Part shown: in pieces, positions 10,186-17,364 of the stretch
Position numbering within the stretch: the stretch's first letter is position 1
Layout of the letters: the number at the start of each line of letters is the position of its first letter
NCBI GenBank assembly: GCA_030681895.1
Contig: JAUXRI010000025.1
Location: 1-63,324, forward strand
Origin: Myxococcales bacterium
GTDB taxonomy: Bacteria; Myxococcota; Myxococcia; Myxococcales; Myxococcaceae
Direction of reading: 5' to 3'
DNA length: 63,324 nucleotides
The notes under the pieces: generated by a model
The model's input: only the letters and a program-made list of their open reading frames with translations
What the model was told of the DNA's origin: nothing
Databases searched by the model: none
Made by a program: the position numbers and the translations under genes

Positions 10186-10371
10186 AATCCTCGGTGCGGG
10201 CGGACTGCACCGACTGAACGGGTAGACAGAGAGGCGCCTTCGGGTAGCCGCTGGGTGCTGGTCCACGCTTCAAAGGACCCTGGTGCCCCCGTCGGACGGG
10301 TAGCTCGCTCACACTGATGGTTCTCATCGATTCACCCTCAACCCCCCTCCGGGAGCGATTTCGGAGGGGGT
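10186..10371 (+). ncRNA. Candidate structured leader RNA upstream of selA
   Basis: This non-coding stretch has dense secondary structure. Hairpin 1 is TCGGTGC / GCACCGA (10191-10213). A long arm has outer GGGTGC (10253-10258) with GTGCCC (10283-10288) and inner GGTCC (10260-10264) with GGACC (10275-10279). A short hairpin is CCCGT-CGG-ACGGG (10288-10300). A 9-bp GC stem is CCCCCTCCG / CGGAGGGGG (10343-10370). The motif CGGGTAG occurs three times, at 10219, 10241 and 10297. The last stem ends 32 bases before the preferred selA ATG and could be an attenuator, although no T-run follows. I do not recognise the family. Strand is inferred from the flanking genes. Confidence 0.45.
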
Positions 10372-10402
10372 GCGGTTTCACGCTACGCTGCCGGTACGGA
10401 CC

Positions 10403-11800
10403 ATGGGTGCGACCTCCCCTGAGACCGGCCGGCGTCAGGCGCTGCTGCGCGCCTTGCCGTCGATCGATGAACTGCTGCTGCACGAGCAGGTGGCGCCCCT
10501 CGGCGCGAAGGTCTCACGCCCGCTGCTCGTCGAGGCCTGTCGGAGCGCCGTGCAGCACGCGCGCGAGCAGATCCTCGCGGGCCACCACGCCGACTTCGAT
10601 CCCTCGAGCGTGTCGCGGTTCCTGAGCACCCTGGCTCGCCCGAACTTGAGGCCGGTGATCAACGCCACCGGAGTCGTCCTCCACACGAACCTTGGCCGGG
10701 CACCCTTGTCGGCGCGCGCCGTCGAACGAATCGCCGAGGTCGCGCGCGGCTACTGCAATTTGGAGCTCGATCTCGACGAAGGTGAGCGGGGCAGCCGCTA
10801 TGCGCACGTCGTGGAGTTGTTGTGCCGTCTGACGGGCGCCGAGTCAGCGCTCGTGGTGAACAACTGCGCCGCCGCGACGCTGCTGACGCTGGGGGCGCTC
10901 GCGCAGGGTCGAGAAGTGATCGTCTCGCGCGGAGAGCTCGTCGAGATCGGCGGAGGCTTCCGGGTCCCCGACGTGATGCGCCAGTCGGGTTGCACGCTCG
11001 TCGAGGTCGGCACGACCAACCGCACCCGCGTCGCCGACTACGAGGCCGCGGTAACGCCGAACACGGGCCTGCTCCTCAAGGTTCACCAGTCCAACTTCGC
11101 GGTGGTCGGCTTCACCGAGGCCGCGACGACCTCGGAGCTTTCGGCGCTGGGTCGCGCGCGAGGCATTCCGCTCTTCGAAGATCTCGGGAGTGGGGCGCTG
11201 CTCCCGCTTCACGGCGAGGGCCTCACCACCGAGCCCACGGTGCGGACGGTGATCGACGCCGGCGCCGACGTGGTGGCGTTCTCTGGCGACAAGCTGCTTG
11301 GCGGGCCCCAGGCGGGCGTGCTCGTGGGCCGCCGCGCCGTCATCGAGAAGCTCGCGAAGCACCCGCTCACGCGCGCGTTGCGCATCGACAAGCTCACCGT
11401 GGCCGCGCTCGAGGCGACGCTCGAGCACTATCGCGATGGCCTCGCCGACACCGAGATCCCCACCCGCGCCATGCTCACCACGCCCGCGCCCGTGCTCGAG
11501 GCCCGCGCGAAGGTGCTGTCGTCGGCGCTCAGCAAGGAGCAGCTGAAGAACAGGATCGTCTCGACGACATCTCGCGTGGGCGGTGGCTCGATGCCGCTCG
11601 CCGAGCCTCCTTCGTTCGCCGTCGCCGTCGTCGGGGTGCCCGCGGTCGCGCTCCACGACGCCTTGCGCTCCGGCGACCCCGCCGTCGTTGCTCGTATCTG
11701 CGACGACGAGCTGTGGTTCGATGTGCGTTGTCTCACCGAGGCCGATTGCCACGTGGTGGCCAGCCGTGTCGCCGCCGTCGTTCGAGGAGCCCCATGCTGA
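10403..11800 (+). CDS. selA: L-seryl-tRNA(Sec) selenium transferase SelA
   Basis: SelA converts Ser-tRNA(Sec) to Sec-tRNA(Sec) using selenophosphate and pyridoxal phosphate. The protein has 465 residues from ATG 10403, the usual family length. A GTG at 10370 lies inside the hairpin and is less likely. Family blocks are clear: VINATGVVLHTNLGRAPLS, SRGELVEIGGGFRVPDVM, VGTTNRTRVADY and the PLP-lysine site FSGDKLLGGPQAG (K297). The C-terminal WFDVRCL block matches E. coli SelA. SelB, SelD and a tRNA-Sec gene are not in the window, so they must lie elsewhere if the pathway is complete. The stop overlaps the start of the second HNH gene, so the two are translationally coupled. Confidence 0.96.
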   Translation: MGATSPETGRRQALLRALPSIDELLLHEQVAPLGAKVSRPLLVEACRSAVQHAREQILAGHHADFDPSSVSRFLSTLARPNLRPVINATGVVLHTNLGRAPLSARAVERIAEVARGYCNLELDLDEGERGSRYAHVVELLCRLTGAESALVVNNCAAATLLTLGALAQGREVIVSRGELVEIGGGFRVPDVMRQSGCTLVEVGTTNRTRVADYEAAVTPNTGLLLKVHQSNFAVVGFTEAATTSELSALGRARGIPLFEDLGSGALLPLHGEGLTTEPTVRTVIDAGADVVAFSGDKLLGGPQAGVLVGRRAVIEKLAKHPLTRALRIDKLTVAALEATLEHYRDGLADTEIPTRAMLTTPAPVLEARAKVLSSALSKEQLKNRIVSTTSRVGGGSMPLAEPPSFAVAVVGVPAVALHDALRSGDPAVVARICDDELWFDVRCLTEADCHVVASRVAAVVRGAPC

Positions 11801-12396
11801 TGAACACAGCCGTGCTCGTCCTGAACCGGAACTTCCAACCCATTCACGTCACCAGCGTGAAGCGGGCCATCTCGCTGCTCTACCAGGGCGTCGCGAGGGC
11901 GCTCGACGCGCAGTACCGCCAGTACGACTTCTCCGACTGGGAGCAGCTCGCCGCCGCCGCCGAAGAAGATCGCATTCACTCGGTGAACAAGACGATCCGG
12001 GTGCCGCGGGTGTTGGTGCTGACGGCCTTCGAGAAGCTGCCGCGCACGAGGGTTCGTTTCAGCCGCATCAACATCTACGCGCGCGACGAAGACACCTGCC
12101 AGTACTGCAGCCGGCAGCTCAAGCGCAGCGATCTCAACCTCGATCACGTGGTGCCGCGATCGCAGGGCGGGCGCACCTGCTGGGAGAACGTCGTGTGCTC
12201 CTGCATCGTCTGCAACCTGCGCAAGGGTGGGCGCACGCCGGAGCAGGCGGGCATGGCGCTGCGTCGGCCTCCGATTCGCCCGAAGTGGACGCCGCTGTTC
12301 CGCAACGCGGCAAAGCCGCAGGCCTACCGTGAATGGTTGCCCTTCCTCAACGTGACCGATGCGTCGTATTGGAACGTGGAACTGAAGGACGACTGA
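11794..12396 (+). CDS. HNH endonuclease family protein (second copy)
   Basis: This 200-residue paralogue of the first HNH protein shares VLVLNRNFQPI and RAISLLYQG at the N-terminus, and CQYC, LDHVVPRSQGG and CIVCNLRKGGRTPEQAG in the nuclease finger. ATG 11794 follows GAGGAG by 4 bases; ATG 11800, which overlaps the selA stop as TGATG and matches the paralogue's N-terminus better, is an equally good start. It carries an insertion after the N-terminal block relative to copy one (DWEQLAAAAEEDRIHSVNK region). All metal-finger residues are intact. It is followed 4 bases later by the MinD-like ATPase gene. Two family members separated only by selA suggest a local duplication, but the divergence shows it is old. 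Confidence 0.88.
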   Translation: MLMNTAVLVLNRNFQPIHVTSVKRAISLLYQGVARALDAQYRQYDFSDWEQLAAAAEEDRIHSVNKTIRVPRVLVLTAFEKLPRTRVRFSRINIYARDEDTCQYCSRQLKRSDLNLDHVVPRSQGGRTCWENVVCSCIVCNLRKGGRTPEQAGMALRRPPIRPKWTPLFRNAAKPQAYREWLPFLNVTDASYWNVELKDD

Positions 12397-12400
12397 TTCC

Positions 12401-13378
12401 ATGTCTGAGAACGAAGCGCTCGATCAGGGCGCGATCATCGAGTTTCCACGTCAGAAGAGCCCGGGGCGGTCACGAACGCGTGCGCGTCGGGTCGTCGCCA
12501 TCGGAGGCGGGAAGGGCGGCATCGGCAAGTCGCTGGTCTCGGCGAACCTGGGCATCGCGCTGGCGGAGCGCGGCTCGAAGGTCGTGCTGGTGGACGCCGA
12601 CCTCGGTGGCGCCAACCTGCACACGTGCCTGGGCGTCGCCCAGCCCCGCGTCAGCCTCTCGGACTTCATCGAACGGCGCGTCGAACGCCTCGAAGACGTC
12701 GTGGTGCCGACCGGTATCGAGCGCCTCGAGCTGATCTCGGGCGCGATGGACGATCTCGACGCGGCGAACCCGAAGCACTCCCAGAAGTCGAAGCTGCTGC
12801 GGCACCTCAAGACGCTCGACGTCGACTACGTGCTGCTCGATCTCGGCGCCGGCACCAGCTTCAACGTGCTCGACTTCTTCCTGATCGCCGACATCGGGGT
12901 GGTGGTGATGCTGCCCGAGCCCACCTCGATCGAGAACGCCTACCGTTTCATCAAGGCGGCCTTCTTCCGGAGGCTGCAGACCCTGGCTCCCAACGACGAC
13001 TTCGCCACGGTCGTGGGGCGCGCCCTGGCCCCGAGGGAAGGGCAGGCGCCGATGACGCCGCTCGACGTGGTGGCCGAGCTGCGGAAGACGAACGTGGAGT
13101 CCGCGGCCCGGCTCGAGCACGCGCTGGCGGGCTTCTCCCCGTGGATTCTGGTGAACCAGGCCCGCACCCGTGGAGACTTCGACATCGGCCCGACCGTGGT
13201 GAGCGCCTGGAAGAAGTTCTTCGGGCTCGAGCTGGGGTCCCTGGGCGCCGTGCCTCACGATGACGCCGTCTGGCAGGCCGTTCGGGCCCGGCAGTCGGTC
13301 ATTCGAGCCTTCCCGCAGAGCGCAGCCGCCACCGGCTTGTTGCGAGTCGCGGAAAACCTGATTGCATTGGAACGGTGA
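12401..13378 (+). CDS. MinD/ParA-family ATPase (FleN/FlhG-like)
   Basis: The protein has 325 residues. The deviant Walker A motif GGGKGGIGKS (residues 35-44, signature Lys at 38) and the switch region VVLVDADLGGANLH identify a MinD/ParA SIMIBI ATPase, closest in appearance to the MinD/FlhG branch. A C-terminal amphipathic membrane-targeting helix is not obvious. Such ATPases dimerise with ATP and position partners such as septum, flagellum or chromosome factors. There is no flagellar or Min context here. The next gene overlaps by 4 bases (GTGA) and encodes a J-like/HTH protein that may be the partner. The N-terminal 30 residues form a basic extension (KSPGRSRTRARR). Confidence 0.9.
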   Translation: MSENEALDQGAIIEFPRQKSPGRSRTRARRVVAIGGGKGGIGKSLVSANLGIALAERGSKVVLVDADLGGANLHTCLGVAQPRVSLSDFIERRVERLEDVVVPTGIERLELISGAMDDLDAANPKHSQKSKLLRHLKTLDVDYVLLDLGAGTSFNVLDFFLIADIGVVVMLPEPTSIENAYRFIKAAFFRRLQTLAPNDDFATVVGRALAPREGQAPMTPLDVVAELRKTNVESAARLEHALAGFSPWILVNQARTRGDFDIGPTVVSAWKKFFGLELGSLGAVPHDDAVWQAVRARQSVIRAFPQSAAATGLLRVAENLIALER

Positions 13379-14835
13379 AGTCGTTTCAGGCGCAGACATT
13401 CTACGAGCTGCTCGAGGTGTCGGTCGGCGCGGGCGACGGCGACATTCGTTCTGCCTTCGAGCGCCTCGCGCGGCTCTACGCTGAAGACCAGGTCGCGCTG
13501 TACGGGTTGATCGACGAAGGCCGGGCCCGCGCACTGAGGGGACGACTCAAGGAAGCGGCCGACACGCTGCTCGATGCGGAGCGACGCGCGACCTACGACG
13601 CAGGCCTCGGACTTCCGCCGCGTGAGCTGCCGAAGCGCGCAGCGCCTGCTCCCGCTGCGCCGCCCCGTGCCTCGGCGCCGGCGGGGTGGGCGGGCTCGTA
13701 CGCGTTCGTCAGCCCGACGGTGGCGGTGAGCGCTCCGGTCGCGACCTCGTTCAGCTACACCATCGCCGCGCCCGTGGTGGCGGCCCGGGCGTCCGCGCCG
13801 GTCGCTCCGAAGGTGGTCGAGGTTGTGGTCGCGGCCCCCCCGGTGGCGGAGCCACAGCTCGAGGCGCCAACGGCCGAAGTTCGTGTCCAGCCTCCTGTTG
13901 CTCCGCTCGTGGGGTCGCCGCCTGTCGAGCCCGCTGCGATCGTCGCGGCCGCTGAGCCGCCCTCATCAGTGCCTGCGCCACCAGGCGCCTCGGCGCCGAG
14001 CGAGCCCGCTGCGCCGCCGGTTGCTGCGGTGCCGAGCGAACCGCCGTCGCCGGTGCCCAACGCGGTCGTGGTTCCTGCTGCGCCGAGCGAGCCGCCGTCG
14101 CCGGTGCCCAGCGCGGTCGTGGTGCCTGCGCGCCAAGAGCCTAATGCTGCTGCTCCGAGTGAGCCTGCCGTCGCCCTCGCTTCGGAGGCGCCCGCAGCCG
14201 CGAACGCCGTAACAGCTGCGCCCGCCGTCACGGCCGCACCCGCCGTCACGGCCGCACCCGTCGTCACGGCCGCACCCGCTGTCACAGCTGCGCCGGAACG
14301 CCCCGCGGAGCCAGCCGTCCCTGCGTCGATCAGCCCTGCAGTCGCCGTTGCCCATGCCGAGCCGTCCGCCGCTCCCGCCATGGTGAGTGTGGCGCCGTCT
14401 GCGCCTGCCGAGCCCATCGCGCCCGCACCTCCCGCGCCCACCGAACCCGAAGAGGTGAGGGCGGCACCGCCTGGCGACGACGACAGCCCAGGGAGCGCGA
14501 TCGTTCCCACGCGGCCCTACGCACCACGCGAGTACCGGCCGCCAGAGCGCTCCAAGCCCTACGAGGTGCCGGCGGGGGTCGAGTTCAACGGCGATCTGCT
14601 GCGACAGGTGCGTATGGCGAGGGGCTTGTCGCTCCTTCAGGTCGCCGAACGCACCCGCATCGGCGTCAGGCATCTCGAGAACCTCGAGAACGACCGGTAC
14701 GAACAGCTCCCGGTGGCCGTCTATCTCCGAGGCATGCTGATGAGCCTCGCGCGCGAGCTCGGCCTCGACGGAATCAGGGTGTCGAAAAGCTATTTGACCT
14801 TCGTCGAAGCCCACCTCTCGAAGTCGAAAGGTTGA
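13375..14835 (+). CDS. J-domain-like protein with Ala/Pro linker and RodZ-type HTH domain
   Basis: This 486-residue protein starts at GTG 13375, overlapping the ATPase stop. Residues 7-78 look like a J domain (FYELLEVSVGAGDGDIRSAF, LLDAERRATYD) but lack the HPD tripeptide needed to stimulate DnaK, so a scaffold role is likelier. Residues 80-400 are a low-complexity Ala/Pro/Val linker with tandem repeats. Residues about 403-475 are an HTH_25 domain like that of RodZ (VRMARGLSLLQVAERTRIG, LENDRYEQLPVAVYLRG). RodZ proteins normally have a membrane span after the HTH; none is present here and the gene ends with the HTH. Coupling to the MinD-like ATPase suggests a cytoplasmic positioning complex. 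Expression of the J-like and HTH parts as one chain is unusual. Confidence 0.82.
   Translation: MKSFQAQTFYELLEVSVGAGDGDIRSAFERLARLYAEDQVALYGLIDEGRARALRGRLKEAADTLLDAERRATYDAGLGLPPRELPKRAAPAPAAPPRASAPAGWAGSYAFVSPTVAVSAPVATSFSYTIAAPVVAARASAPVAPKVVEVVVAAPPVAEPQLEAPTAEVRVQPPVAPLVGSPPVEPAAIVAAAEPPSSVPAPPGASAPSEPAAPPVAAVPSEPPSPVPNAVVVPAAPSEPPSPVPSAVVVPARQEPNAAAPSEPAVALASEAPAAANAVTAAPAVTAAPAVTAAPVVTAAPAVTAAPERPAEPAVPASISPAVAVAHAEPSAAPAMVSVAPSAPAEPIAPAPPAPTEPEEVRAAPPGDDDSPGSAIVPTRPYAPREYRPPERSKPYEVPAGVEFNGDLLRQVRMARGLSLLQVAERTRIGVRHLENLENDRYEQLPVAVYLRGMLMSLARELGLDGIRVSKSYLTFVEAHLSKSKG
14032..14133 (+). repeat. Two 51-bp tandem copies in the Ala/Pro linker
   Basis: Copies at 14032-14082 and 14083-14133 each encode PSEPPSPVP-AVVVPA and differ at only a few bases. 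This marks recent in-frame duplication within the linker of the J-like/HTH gene. Confidence 0.85.
14206..14295 (+). repeat. Five 18-bp tandem copies encoding AVTAAP
   Basis: Five consecutive 18-bp units (consensus GCCGTCACGGCCGCACCC) encode five A/V-VTAAP hexapeptides. Units 2 and 3 are identical in DNA, so the tract has probably expanded by slippage and may vary in length between strains without breaking the frame. Confidence 0.9.
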
Positions 14836-15131
14836 CCCGGGCGCTGATCGCCGGAAAGCTCCATTCCATGACCGATGAAGAACGGATGAAGGCGATGCGT
14901 CTGGCCCGTGCCATCGCTTCGGACATCTCCCTCTACAACGAGGCGAAGATCATCCAGGGCATCGAGCAGGACCGGTTGTTCGACGTGCTGCGCGACGAGA
15001 TCGAAGAGGGGCGCGAGCTCTTCAAGACCCGCGTCAGCTCCGAGATCTTCACCCGCACCAACTTCTTCGATCGCGCGATCGTCGACATCGTGATCAAGCC
15101 GAAGGGCCACGTGAAGTCGAAGATCTGGTGA
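14832..15131 (+). CDS. DUF507 family protein
   Basis: This small 99-residue protein starts at TTG 14832, overlapping the preceding stop as TTGA. ATG 14868 is an alternative, but the segment IAGKL near the N-terminus appears to correspond to the conserved start of DUF507 proteins, which supports the TTG. The sequence is helical and charged (MKAMRLARAIASDI, RDEIEEGRELFKTR) and ends in IDIVIKPKGHVKSKIW-like residues. The role of DUF507 is unknown. Overlaps on both sides (TTGA upstream, GTGA downstream with rluD) place it in a coupled operon with the J-like/HTH protein and RluD, so a link to ribosome or cell-cycle functions is possible but unproven. Confidence 0.75.
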   Translation: MTRALIAGKLHSMTDEERMKAMRLARAIASDISLYNEAKIIQGIEQDRLFDVLRDEIEEGRELFKTRVSSEIFTRTNFFDRAIVDIVIKPKGHVKSKIW

Positions 15132-16045
15132 CTCGCAGCACCGTCGACGCCACGGCCGCCGATCGGGGAGAGCGCTACGATCGTTTCCTCGCCGGGCGCC
15201 TCACCGAGCTCAGCCGTTCGCGAATTCAAGCGCTGATCGACGACGGCCACGTGACGGTCGCATCGATCGCCATCAAGGCATCAGGGCGAGTGCAGGGCGC
15301 CGAGCGGATCGTCGTCGAGATCCCCGACGCCACGCCCGCCGAGCCGCAAGCCGAAGCGCTCCCGTTGACGATTCTGTACCAGGACCGCGACGTGCTGGTC
15401 GTCGACAAGGCCGCCGGCATGGTCGTGCACCCCGGCGCAGGACACCACGACGGCACGCTGGTGAACGCGCTCCTGCATCACGTGACCGATCTCAAAGGCG
15501 TCGGCGGCGAGCTGCGGCCGGGCATCGTGCATCGGCTCGACAAGGACACCTCGGGCGTCATCGTCATCGCCAAGCACGAGCGCGCCCTGACGACCCTGCA
15601 GAAGGCGTTCGCCTCGCGTGAGGTCGAGAAGGTGTACCTGGCCATCGTCGCCGGCGAGCCGCCCGACGAGGGCACGTTTCGCACGCTGCACGGCCGGCAC
15701 CCCATCCATCGCATGCGCTTCACGGGCCGGCTCAAGACCGGGAAGTCAGCGGTGACGCACTACCGCGTGAAGGAGCGCCTCACTGGCGCCGCGCTGGTCG
15801 AGATCACCCTCGAGACCGGGCGCACGCACCAGATCCGCATGCACTTCTCAGAGGCTGGCTTCCCGCTGCTCTCCGACGAGCTCTACGGAACGCGCAGCTC
15901 GTCGAAGCTGACGGCCGCGCCGCGCCTGGCCCTGCACGCGCATCGGCTCGCCTTCGCGCACCCGAAGACGGGAAAGCCCGTGTCGGTCACGGCACCGCTC
16001 CCGGCCGATCTCACCCGCGCGGTGAAGGCCCTCCGACGCCGTTAG
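15128..16045 (+). CDS. rluD: 23S rRNA pseudouridine synthase, RluD type
   Basis: The protein has 305 residues from GTG 15128, overlapping the DUF507 stop. An N-terminal S4 RNA-binding domain (about 10-70, LAGRLTELSRSRIQALIDDGHV) precedes the RsuA/RluA catalytic domain. The catalytic aspartate is D138 in HRLDKDTSG, and the family segments VVDKAAGMVVHPGAGH and GRTHQIRMHF are present. RluD enzymes isomerise uridines in helix 69 of 23S rRNA. The length and S4 domain favour RluD over RluC or RluA, though the exact target cannot be read from sequence. Its last 4 bases overlap the stop of the convergent HD-GYP-like gene. Confidence 0.92.
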   Translation: MTRSTVDATAADRGERYDRFLAGRLTELSRSRIQALIDDGHVTVASIAIKASGRVQGAERIVVEIPDATPAEPQAEALPLTILYQDRDVLVVDKAAGMVVHPGAGHHDGTLVNALLHHVTDLKGVGGELRPGIVHRLDKDTSGVIVIAKHERALTTLQKAFASREVEKVYLAIVAGEPPDEGTFRTLHGRHPIHRMRFTGRLKTGKSAVTHYRVKERLTGAALVEITLETGRTHQIRMHFSEAGFPLLSDELYGTRSSSKLTAAPRLALHAHRLAFAHPKTGKPVSVTAPLPADLTRAVKALRRR

Positions 16046-17358
16046 ATGAGCCCGATCGACATCGACTGCTGGCGCTTGGTGAGCACCTTGATCGGCTGAA
16101 TCGCCATGACGCGCATGAAGATGCGCAGCAGGTCGGGATCGAACTTGTTGCGCATCTCGGTCCACATCAGCATCAGCGCGACCTCGGGGCCGTACGAGTC
16201 TCGGAACGCGCGCTTCGACGTCAACGCGTCGTAGGTGGCGCAGATCGAGATGATCTTCGCGTAGAGCCCCAGGTTCGCCTTGGGAATGATCATCTGAATG
16301 TTGCCCTGCCCGTCGCGCACGGCGGTGCCGTACTCGACCTTGTGCTCGAAGGTCGTCACCAGGCGGAGCAGGGTGGAGCGGTTGATGGCCTTCTCGCGGA
16401 GGATGTTTCGCACCGAGACCAGCGGGGCTCTCGCGACGATCGCCTTCTCTTCGGGTGTGAGCGCGCCGCGCTTGCTGAGCACGTTGTCAGGCACCGTGCC
16501 CATGCCGGCGTCGTGAAAGAGGGCCACGTAGCCGAGATCGCGCAGCTGGGGCTTGGTGAGCCCGAGCTCGTTGCCGAAGACGATCGACATCAGGCAGGTG
16601 TTCACCTGGTGATACGCGAGGTATTCGCTATCGGTGCGCGTGGTGGTGAGCCCGAGGAAGTGCGTGCGGTGGTCCATCGAGATGTCGACGAAGTCCTGCA
16701 GAATGCGCATCGCCTTCGAGGTGTTGAGCGGCGTGTCGTCGCGCAACGACTCCATGTATTTCTTGGTGAAGAAGATCGCGCGGCCGTAGCAGGTGAGCGC
16801 GTACTTCTTCCGATCGAGCTTGGCGTCGCTCTCGTCCTTCTCGTTCTCGAGCTTGTCTTTGAGCTTCGACCACTTCGCCAACTTCATCGACACGAGCTTC
16901 TTCCCCGCCGTGCCGTCCGCCTCGGCCATGTCGGGCTGCTCTTTGGAGAAAATCCAGATGAAGTTCTTCAGCTCGGGAACGGTGACGGTGCGCAGCATGT
17001 TGAAGCCGGCGACGTCCTTCGCGCGGAGCTCGTCGAGCAGGTAGCGGACGTTGTCGAGCGAGGCCATGTCGACCTTCACCAGCATGCCGTTCAGATAGAA
17101 CGACTGCTTCACCCCAATCAGGTCGAGCTTCCCCTCCTTGCGGATGATCTGGTTGATCGTGTCCTGGAGCTGGGTGAGCGGCTTGTCGAACACCGCGTTG
17201 TCGGGGTCGTACATCTTCACCGAGCGGACCAGCATGTAGAGCGCTGAGACGAGCGTGCGCGCCATGCCCTGGAGCTTCTCGCTGTGCTCGCGCCCGTAGG
17301 TGTCGAGCATCTCGCTGTCGGTGCTCGAGGCCTTGGTGATCTGAAGGTTGTCGGCCAT
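16042..17358 (-). CDS. HD-GYP-like domain protein with degenerate catalytic motif
   Basis: This 438-residue protein has an N-terminal helical region (about 35-130, LYMLVRSVKMYDPDNAVF) that resembles the N-terminus of the adjacent HEAT protein. The C-terminal half follows the HD-GYP layout with FHDAGMGTVPDNVLSKRG, LRLVTTFEHKVEYG and SICATYDALTSKRAFRDSY. The HD pair is present, but the GYP tripeptide is absent, so cyclic-di-GMP hydrolysis is uncertain and a signal-binding role is possible. There is no signal peptide. It lies 6 bases after the HEAT gene, in an apparent operon with the cyclic-nucleotide-binding protein. Confidence 0.8.
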   Translation of the reverse strand: MADNLQITKASSTDSEMLDTYGREHSEKLQGMARTLVSALYMLVRSVKMYDPDNAVFDKPLTQLQDTINQIIRKEGKLDLIGVKQSFYLNGMLVKVDMASLDNVRYLLDELRAKDVAGFNMLRTVTVPELKNFIWIFSKEQPDMAEADGTAGKKLVSMKLAKWSKLKDKLENEKDESDAKLDRKKYALTCYGRAIFFTKKYMESLRDDTPLNTSKAMRILQDFVDISMDHRTHFLGLTTTRTDSEYLAYHQVNTCLMSIVFGNELGLTKPQLRDLGYVALFHDAGMGTVPDNVLSKRGALTPEEKAIVARAPLVSVRNILREKAINRSTLLRLVTTFEHKVEYGTAVRDGQGNIQMIIPKANLGLYAKIISICATYDALTSKRAFRDSYGPEVALMLMWTEMRNKFDPDLLRIFMRVMAIQPIKVLTKRQQSMSIGLI

Positions 17359-17364
17359 GGCGCT

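Noticed and set aside
10251..10300. A tRNA-Sec gene near selA, suggested by CTTCAAA in a hairpin loop
   Set aside because: The flanking bases do not form the 5-bp anticodon stem around a 7-base loop, and no 8-bp acceptor stem or T arm can be built.
10186..10320. A GEMM-type cyclic-di-GMP riboswitch upstream of selA
   Set aside because: Partial resemblance only (CAAAGG, GGGTAGC, TGATGG). The conserved GEMM stems cannot be drawn.
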